A stretch of 64,000 nt of DNA from NCBI GenBank assembly GCA_037126765.1, contig JBBCBC010000021.1, forward strand, positions 18,493,434 to 18,557,433, read 5' to 3'. The notes under the pieces were generated by a model that made no database searches, was not told where the DNA came from, and saw only the letters and a program-made list of their open reading frames with translations. The stretch comes from Stenogyne calaminthoides. Lineage: Eukaryota > Streptophyta > Magnoliopsida > Lamiales > Lamiaceae. Of this stretch, positions 57,049-64,000 are shown piece after piece. Each line of letters opens with the position of its first letter. The first letter of the stretch is position 1. The position numbers and the translations under genes are program-made.

Positions 57049-58892
57049 TGTTGGGATTATACTAGAAAATATGATTTTTACTTTGTATAATCGAAACTGA
57101 ATTCTCAGACTTATTTACTGAAATAAATTGTTTATCACTGATGCTTTAAATATTATCGAATGTTACATATATTTACTGTATAACTGTTCAATAAGTCGTA
57201 CGTGTTACATTGTAGTTAATTTAGTGATACCAGACCACAGAAGATTAAATTAACAGTCCCTTGTAACTAAAAGTACGCCATTCACGACCTGGATGGAAAT
57301 GAACAACCCATCGTGAAAGGTTGAAGTGTAAGGCTCAGATTGGCTTGTCTTGACCAAGAGATTACACTAGTGCATGACTGATGCACTGCATAGGACCTAC
57401 AGGAGGATAAATTCTTCAGAACTGGACAAGGAAGAATTAGACCTCAGTGGTTCGTTATTTCTTAATCTTCGTCCCTTAAATAGGATCACGCGTGGGATTG
57501 GTAACTATTGCTTTGACTTATCATGGGTAGCGAATCAATGAGATTCAATACTTTTTTATCTTGGGCAATATTATTGGTCATATGTGATTGCTAAGATTTA
57601 ATCTGAAGAATCGTGTGCAAATCACGCTTGTTTGATTTGCCCCCTTGGGAGGTTCATAAGCTTTATCATACCAAATCTTGCAAGTGGAATTAGTTTCCGG
57701 TATGGATAATAATGTTGAACCGTTCCTTGACCAAGGATAAAAGATATTAATTAACGAAAAGTTATTTCAGTGGCTTGAATTAATTAATGGGCTAGATAAT
57801 CTTAAACACGGGAAATAATGACCGAGCCATATTGACCGTAATATGGGTTAAGATGGATAGGCAATATTAATTATGTAGTGGGATTAATTAATATTTATGG
57901 GCTTGAATTATATTGTGGCTCAATATTAGATATTCAAGGTCCATTAGAAGGTCCAATCTTAATTCTCCTAAAGGCCCCCTGAGTAGCCCAACAAATAGTC
58001 CATTAACTGAAAAGGTGATTAAAATAAAATAAATATTGTTGCTTAATTTTTTCCTAATATTTCGAAATTTATGGATAAAAGAGGGAGAAAGATTTTCTTT
58101 GAATTTTGTTATGGAATGAAGATATGTATTCTTGGAATACAAGATTATCTCATTAAATTCAAGAAATCTCCCACTTGGTTATCTATATGAATTTTCAAAT
58201 TTTTTGAAAATAATGGGCAAGAAAGATTTTCTTGATTTTCTTGAAAAGATATTATGGAAGATATGTATTTCTTGAAATACAAGAATATCTCATAAATTCA
58301 AGAAGATCCAAATCTTGGATTCTTGTAACACATATTTTCAAAAATTACCATAGCAAATAGAGAAGGTGGAATTTTGTGGAATATTATAATTATGGGAAAA
58401 TGAATATAAGAGATATATTCAAGATTTCTTGGTGATCAAGAAAAGTATTTTTCCACATTGTTTTTCCACTAGAAATTTCGACCACCTCCCTCTTATAAAT
58501 AGGGGATGATTGTTTCATTCCCAAGCACAATTTCATGTGCTGGAAAAATTAGCAAATCCACGAAAGTGGTGCAACAAAGTTTATTTTTTCCTTTTGTTAA
58601 TTGTTCGCGAGTATCCTTCCACCGGATTGTCGAGCAAGGGCTAAGGGAATACTTGGGAAGTCCTTTTGGTTAGTCCGGCCCAACCTAATTCACTGCCATC
58701 CCGAGAGGTACGTTCACGTAAACCCGTAGATTCCGCATGCGTAGGTTTTACGTGGCTTATTATATGCATGATATGTTGTTGCAATTATTATTTGAATTAA
58801 TATAGGATTAATTCATGCTAGTAATAATTAAAGAATTAAATTTGTATTTAAATATTCATCCCGAATAGATCTGTGCAACTCATTTCCCAACA
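57049..58892 (+). repeat. Element F 3' LTR
   Basis: 1,844 bp from tgttgggattatac to catttcccaaca, with tataaataggggatg near 58494. It contains an imperfect internal repeat of cttggaatacaag-atatctcat (58131 and 58268). ORF 57888-58142 on the opposite strand has no domain. Confidence 0.85.
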
Positions 58893-59342
58893 AGAATATC
58901 TCATAAATTCAAGAAGATCCAGATCTTGTTTTCCTTACTCCTTAATTTTTTCGAAAGTACCATAACAAGAGGAGGTGGGATTTTTGTGGAATATTTTAAT
59001 TATGGAGAAAAGAATATATGAGATATATTCAAGATTTCTTGGAAAATAAGAAAAAGATTTTCCCATATTATTTTTGCCCAAAAATTCGACCACCACCTCA
59101 TCTATAAATAGGGGATGAATTTTTCATCCCCAATGCAATTCCATGTGTTGGAAAATTAGAAATCCACAAAGGTGGTGCAACATAATTTTATTTTTTCTTT
59201 TGTTAAATTGTTCGCGAGTTCCTACCACCAGATTGTTGAACAAGGATAAGGGAATACTTGAGAAGGTTTTTTGGTGTGTTCGTGTAAACGGGATCCATCT
59301 TCTTAACGGTTGTCACTCCGAGAGGTTAGTTCACGTACTCTT
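58893..59342 (+). repeat. Second, partial F LTR copy
   Basis: Matches 58281-58720 of the F LTR (agaatatctcataaattcaa, tataaataggggatga, ttcgcgagt-cct), at about 85-90% by eye. It begins exactly at the end of the full LTR and stops at the D LTR fragment. Confidence 0.75.
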
Positions 59343-59621
59343 CTGAACTTACTCTTCTGAGGGTTCAGTAAGTTAGTTATCTGATCCAAGCAACTCAGGA
59401 TCTCTGAAACTCAGGACTCAGTTGGGATTATCTGAGGTTTCTGAAAGCAGCTCAGGATCACTGTCTCAGTAGACTTTGACTCAGAGCGATTTGTGCTTTT
59501 CAGGACCAAATCATCAGGACAACCTGACCCAAGCTGACCTCAGTAAGAAAAGTTTTAAAAACACTGAACACGTGTATTCCCCCCCATACACGTGTAAGAC
59601 TCGTTTGCACCAGGACCAACA
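59343..59621 (+). repeat. D-family LTR 3'-end fragment
   Basis: Nearly identical to 32746-33019 (ctgaacttactcttctgagg to ggaccaaca), with CTGA/CTCAG sites intact. It is the right edge of the block inserted in element C. Confidence 0.85.
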
Positions 59622-60010
59622 GACCCGTATACGTTATAATCCACAGGCGAATTCACCCCGCCCCCGCGGGCGAGCCCAAATCACCCGAAACTCCGCCGCC
59701 GCTGGAGGTCCCGGCGGAGCAAACCTCCCTAATAGGAAATGAGGTTTCACCCCTATCCTCTTGAACACCGGACATTACTCGCACAATGGGAAGGAAAAGA
59801 AAAGAGAGACGACGGCTAATGTACTTACCAAAGAAAACAGGGGTAGCGCAAAGGAAGGGGACCGACGGAATTCAGAAAATTGCTCGAAGGAACAGTGTAG
59901 ACGAAGAATAAAGGAGGTTCCTATTTATAAGCAGAGGCGGGGACCCAAATGAGAATTATCTGGCGGACGAGGACCAACTTGCAAAAAATCCCGGTAAAGC
60001 GGGGCGCGTG
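59622..60010 (-). pseudogene. Antisense gene of element C, promoter and exon 1 start
   Basis: On the minus strand: TATA (plus tatttata, 59922-59929), a leader with a donor-like ttggtaagta, then an ATG at 59775 opening a short Gly/Ser/Pro-rich frame (MSGVQEDRGETSFPIREV) before a stop near 59655. Layout (TATA, about 150 bp, then a low-complexity N-terminus) matches A and B, but I cannot align the protein itself. It is separated from exons 2-4 (28240-29720) by the D/E/F block. Confidence 0.5.
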
Positions 60011-60778
60011 ATGGCCCTTCTTTGCCTTGCTCCTTCGCTTCTTCTTTCCTTTCGGAGCTAAAGAAGTAGAAGCACTCACCATGAGCACGGGCTTTTACTT
60101 AGCAGTGGCAGACTCAAAAGTCTTGAGCATGTTATGAAGCTCGGGCATGGTCGATTCCATCTTATTCATATTGAAGTTTACTACGAAACTTGAATATGAA
60201 TCGGGAAGCGACTAAAGTATGGAGTAAACAGCAACATTGGTCTTAAGCTCAATGCCCAGACGACCAAGTTTCTCAATTAGCCCAATCATCTTCAAAACAT
60301 GAGGGGAGACCTTCCCTCCTTCAGACAGCCGGCATCTGAACAGATCTCTCATCTTTTCATAAATCTCAGAACGAGATTCAGAATCAAAGAGATCCTTCAG
60401 ATGCTTGAGCATCTCGAAGGGAAGCATCTTCTCATGCTGCCTTTGCAACTCGGAAGTCATGCCGAGCAACATAACACACTGAGTCTGGGAAGTATCTTCT
60501 TGATGCTTCTTTTGAGCTTCAGTGTCAAACACTTCAGCCTCTTCAGTACCAGTCTCAAGGGTACCAGAGATTGGCGTGTCCAACACGTACTCAATCTTTT
60601 CTTGCCTTAACAACAAACGCATGTTTCGGTGCCAGTCGAGAAAATTTGGGCCAGCCAATTTGTTCATTTCCAAAACACTTCTCAGTGATAAGTTATTCAT
60701 TTCAACAAGCCTAGAGAAATAAACTAAAACCGGAATTAAAACACATAATTTATATGATCAATATTCAGCAATCAAAAT
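60011..60778 (-). pseudogene. Second copy of copia-1 gag start and flank
   Basis: ORF 60212-60700 and its surroundings match 25180-25944 at about 97%: LAGPNFLDWHRNMRLLL, SRSEIYEKMRDLFRCRL. An added stop is present near 60211. The match continues through the shared leader into the element C LTR, including the aaaat target site. Confidence 0.9.
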
Positions 60779-61342
60779 TGTTGTGACCCATAATAATTGG
60801 GCGACTATCCCTCGGCAGTATGGCGACCAAGGGAGAAGTAAGGGATGTGTAGTCTAACAAGGAGCGACCCAGGCGACCAGCCCGGCAGGGCGACAATCCT
60901 ATGGCTGCTAACCCATAACGGGTAGTCCTGGCGACCAGTTCATGGCGACTATCGGAAGACAAGAGATAAACATGGATGAGATCCGAAGAATCCCAAAGAG
61001 TGGAGGCATGGCAAGAATATCGGGCAACGCGGTCGTAGGCGTTAAACCCGGGAGTTACCTTCCAGAGCAGGAAGAAACCCTAGGAGGCCGCAAAGTCGGG
61101 CCCATGATGGCTGAAACCCTAGTTTATACTCTATAAATATCTCTGAGAGGCTCATTGTAGAGGGACGGAAATTTTAGAGAATAGGCAGATATTATAGTGA
61201 AATTCCTGGCTTGGTATTGCCCCCGGATGTAGTCTTATTGGACGAATCGGGTCACCAAATCTCGTTTCTTTTCTTTGCATTCAAATACTATTGTTGCTTT
61301 GTGAGTGATTGTTGGTACGTTAGATCAAATCCGACTACAACA
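60779..61342 (+). repeat. Element C family LTR, right copy
   Basis: 564 bp, about 95% identical to 25945-26532, with a deletion of ~18 bp near 61005. It has aaaat on both sides and copia-1 sequence on both sides, so by itself it looks like a solo LTR at the same insertion site as element C. Confidence 0.85.
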
Positions 61343-61347
61343 AAAAT

Positions 61348-63228
61348 AAACATGGCCTTTATATTTATTTCGTCTCCATTATTTTCACATACTCAACGAC
61401 CTCATCGGAAGAGTACGAATTTATATCTAATATAAATCGTAATGGACTAGGATCAACGTTCTTATTATTACAATATTTGCTTTAGTTGATTACTGTAATA
61501 ATAAAACTGGTAGGTCCCTAAACCAACTGCAAGAACTTGCAATTCCTAGTTGATTAAACCCAATCTAATCGGATGTCCCTTAACTTTCGTTTCCCTACTT
61601 TGGCTGGTGAAACAAAGTTAAGTTGGCTTACAACCATCAAGCGGCAACACTACGTGTCCCTATAAAAGTTTTGTCAGATGTAGATCCGAGCAAAAGACTT
61701 TGGTCTTAAATACCCATTGGAACAAAATCTCCGATTTACTTTTAATTTTGATAGAAGACATCTTATCAAATTAATGAGAAAAACATATTTTATTGAGAAA
61801 CATTTTAAAGGTGGAGTATTAATTAATTAATCGAGATCCAACATGTTAATCTACATAATATTTGAGTAATTATTGGGCGTCGCCTACCCAAATATGACTT
61901 CACACGGACTAACACTTATATGGGTGCCGTCTACCCAAACAATTAATATGTTCCGACAATTATTGGGCGCCGCCTACCCAAACAATTATAATGCGGACTG
62001 TAAATCATTAACGTATTTAAATAAATAAGTTAACAAGTGGGATTTTAATAAATCTTTTAAAACAAAGTTTTAAAAATCTAATTTTAGATTTAATTTTAAG
62101 ATTATTAAAAGTGATTAATCCAATTAATCATTTGGTCTAACCAAAATCCAATTTTAAAAAATTAATCCTTATCAATTTTAGAAAATCAGATTTTAATTTA
62201 TTTATTTTGTTCGTCAAGGGCTCATGTGCAAATTTCAAAATTGCACGGAAGGGTCTATCCTAAATCCAATTTTGGCACAATCCTTACCCTCATCATCGCC
62301 CAGTTTCCAAACCGTTTTCAATCGGTTCATCCAAACCATCCAAACGTCAAATAATTCATCACAGTTTATCAGAATTATTCCAAAAAATTCTCAAAAACTG
62401 TTCCAACTATCAGGGTTTAATTAGATTTCAATTTCATCAATTCCAAACCAAAACCCAACCGACAAACAAGCAACATTCATCAAAGAATCAAACAACCCAA
62501 AGATTCATCGGAACACACATGCAATGAGAACGAAGATGTGAAACCAGTCGACGAACAGGCGCGAGTCGCCGCCGCCGCCACCACAAATGAAGGAACCGGG
62601 TGGGGGCACGTGCGGAGCTGCGGCCCCCTTTACTTGAATTGGTTCGAAACCAGAACACAGACGGTCGAATCGGCGGCGCGCCGCCACTAGTTCGTCTCGA
62701 TTTTGGTGGTGCGCTGCATAGAATCGTATCGAGAAGGACACAAAGGTCAAGCCTCGAAGGGATTCAAGCATCGGCGACTCAAATCGAGGTGAATTGGTGG
62801 CTCACCGCCACGATTCGAGACTATTTGAGGGCGCACCGCCGTGAAAAGAGACGAAATCTGGGGAATCGCCTCTCGAAGTGACGAAGACGACGAACGTTGC
62901 ACTGGGAAAGGTGGGCTCGTGCGACCAATGCGAGTTGCAGCACAAGGCCGCGGGCTCAAGTGTCGTCGCGATGCCCCACAAAACCAGAAAACACGGCGGC
63001 GGAGGTGAAAGAGGGTTTTCCCAGAAAACCCTAGTTTGGGAGGAGTGTGCGGGCGAAGAAGACGAATCAGGACGAAATAACGGGGAAAAGGGGGTGCGTC
63101 TCATCTAATAAGCGTGCCCCCAAAATAAATAACTCACATATGGTGCAGTCAATTCACACAGTCGTACCATCAGTTTATAAAAAGAATTTAATAAACCAGA
63201 ATTTTTGTAATCAATTAAAGAGTCTGAA
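61348..63228 (-). other. Copia-1 untranslated leader, 1.9 kb
   Basis: No gag-like frame. AT-rich from 61348 to 62500, with three copies of attgggcg-cgcctacccaaa near 61872-61985. 62500-63110 is GC-rich with repeated gccgccac / ggcg(g)c words and ORFs on both strands, none with a domain I recognise. Then AT-rich again to the primer site. Confidence 0.6.
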
Positions 63229-63240
63229 GCTCTGATACCA
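63229..63240 (-). other. Primer binding site of copia-1
   Basis: gctctgatacca on the plus strand is tggtatcagagc on the element strand, one base from the LTR edge. Confidence 0.9.
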
Positions 63241-63241
63241 C

Positions 63242-64000
63242 TGTTGTAATATACTAGCACGTAAACACGTAATACATGCGCAGCGAAAATAAATAGTTCA
63301 ACAATAACGAACAGTTAATTGCATAAACGAGTACGAATAATCATAACGAGGAATCTTACAGTAATTCGAAAGCAGATTTCTCAACTATGGTATCCACGTA
63401 ATCCCCTCGTACGGACTTGCACAGATTTGTCAGCGTTGAATCTGAGATAGAATTTGTTAAGGAAACTCCTATTCTAGATTTCATAGAGAAATTAGGTTTT
63501 TCTTGTTTTGTTTAATGAATCCCTAGGATGTCCTATATATAGGGGAAGTCATCTTAAAGATTAAGCAATCTTTATTATGAAGATATTTCATAATCTTGCA
63601 AATCATATCTCTTAGATATAATTTTTCTAAATATATTTTCCTACAATAATATTCCATATATTATTTTGTAATTCCTATTTAATTAAATCTAATTTAATTA
63701 AATAGTAATAATAATTAATTCCAAATTAATATATTACTAATTAATTCTCCATAAATTAAATATTAAATCCAATTTAATACTTAATCAACCAACTATAATC
63801 CGTACAAGGGAATTGCTTGTTGTGTGACCCATAGGCCCTCATATATCGAGCGATTAGTCAAACTAACGTCTTAATTGAACCCTATACAATAAATCAGACA
63901 TTCTCAATATATGAGGTACATTGCGAAAAACGTGCAACTACCTGTAACTATAACTTGGGCTATTGCGATATCTTCCTTTCATTCACGAATACTCGATTAG
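63242..64000 (-). repeat. Copia-1 5' LTR, cut by the window edge
   Basis: Starts tgttgtaatatactagcacg. Collinear with 3419-4230, including gtatccacgtaatcccc, taattaaat repeats and ttcacgaatactcgattag at the last bases. Confidence 0.85.

Larger units (their letters stand above)
48949..59342 (+). mobile_element. Element F: 5'-truncated Ty1-copia retrotransposon
   Basis: Gag begins mid-domain at the E boundary; protease, integrase, RT, RNase H, polypurine tract and a 1.84-kb 3' LTR follow in order on the plus strand. It is modified by a tandem gag-protease duplication (50150-52356), a reverse solo D LTR in integrase, and an extra LTR fragment at the 3' end. The 5' LTR is not in the window. Confidence 0.8.
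25945..61342 (+). mobile_element. Element C: Tat-like gypsy element in the copia-1 leader
   Basis: The LTR at 25945-26532 is flanked on the left by aaaat (25940-25944). The LTR at 60779-61342 is flanked on both sides by aaaat (60774-60778 and 61343-61347). Plus-strand order: LTR, primer site, integrase, spacer, antisense ORF (minus strand), then the D/E/F block, the antisense 5' end (59622-60010), a second copy of the copia-1 gag flank, and the right LTR. Gag, protease, RT and both RNase H domains are missing. The extra gag flank means this is not a simple LTR-to-LTR unit. Confidence 0.7.
3419..64000 (-). mobile_element. Copia-1: split Ty1-copia retrotransposon framing the window
   Basis: Two LTRs in the same orientation (3419-~4285 and 63242 to beyond the window edge) share their start (tgttggaatat versus tgttgtaatat), the cgcagcg motif and a long matching tail ending at ttcacgaatactcgattag. 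Between them, on the minus strand, the copia order reads back from the right: primer site, long leader, gag, protease, integrase, RT, RNase H. The element is interrupted by the gypsy composite at 6229-24051 inside integrase and by element C at 25945-61342 just upstream of gag. Stops, frameshifts and active-site changes make it a relic. Confidence 0.85.

Noticed and set aside
57888..58142. Minus-strand ORF of 84 codons
   Set aside because: Lies in the F LTR, AT-rich, no domain.
62505..62959. Possible host exon in the GC-rich island (ORFs on both strands)
   Set aside because: No recognisable protein domain; low-complexity Gly/Arg/Pro frames on both strands. Kept only as a finding about composition.

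Overview
The window is plant nuclear repeat DNA, and I see no host gene. The evidence is Ty1-copia elements with tRNA-iMet primer sites, Ty3-gypsy elements of the plant Tat type (second RNase H domain and an extra antisense ORF), and AT-rich LTRs several kb long. A flowering plant, probably a eudicot, fits; I cannot name the species.

Layout. 1-3418 is gene-free: LTR remnants, a foldback repeat, a MITE-like element with telomere-like repeats, and a CACTA-like fragment. From 3419 past the right edge, one old minus-strand Ty1-copia element (copia-1) frames everything else. Its 3' LTR is at 3419-~4285, its RNase H/RT/integrase part runs to 6228, integrase/protease/gag continue at 24056-25944, the leader is at 61348-63228, the primer site at 63229-63240, and the 5' LTR from 63242 on. 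Its integrase is split by a composite of two Tat-like gypsy elements (A and B, 6229-24051) arranged LTR-A-LTR-B-LTR with a shared middle LTR. Its gag leader is split by a third Tat-like element (C, 25945-61342, target duplication AAAAT).

Element C is in turn broken by a block of three further families: D (SIRE-like copia with 2-kb LTRs and a long extra 3' ORF, 29721-45547), E (two 1.4-1.6-kb LTRs around only 336 bp that holds three tandem primer sites, 45548-48948), and F (a truncated copia, 48949-~59342). F carries a reverse-oriented solo LTR of family D (53128-55106, target duplication GGGTG).

A, B and C each keep, between pol and the 3' LTR, an ORF on the strand opposite gag-pol. It has its own TATA box and GT-AG introns at the same positions in diverged copies. 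In sense RNA, the form that is packaged and reverse-transcribed, these introns read backwards and cannot be spliced out. This is the most interesting system here. B and C have lost most of pol yet kept this antisense gene.

A second notable pattern concerns data quality. In patches of D, E and the solo LTR, CAG/CTG sites of one copy are replaced by CG-containing strings in its near-identical partner, and many apparent frameshifts fall there. This looks more like a context-dependent sequencing error than natural decay. All elements appear defective as written.
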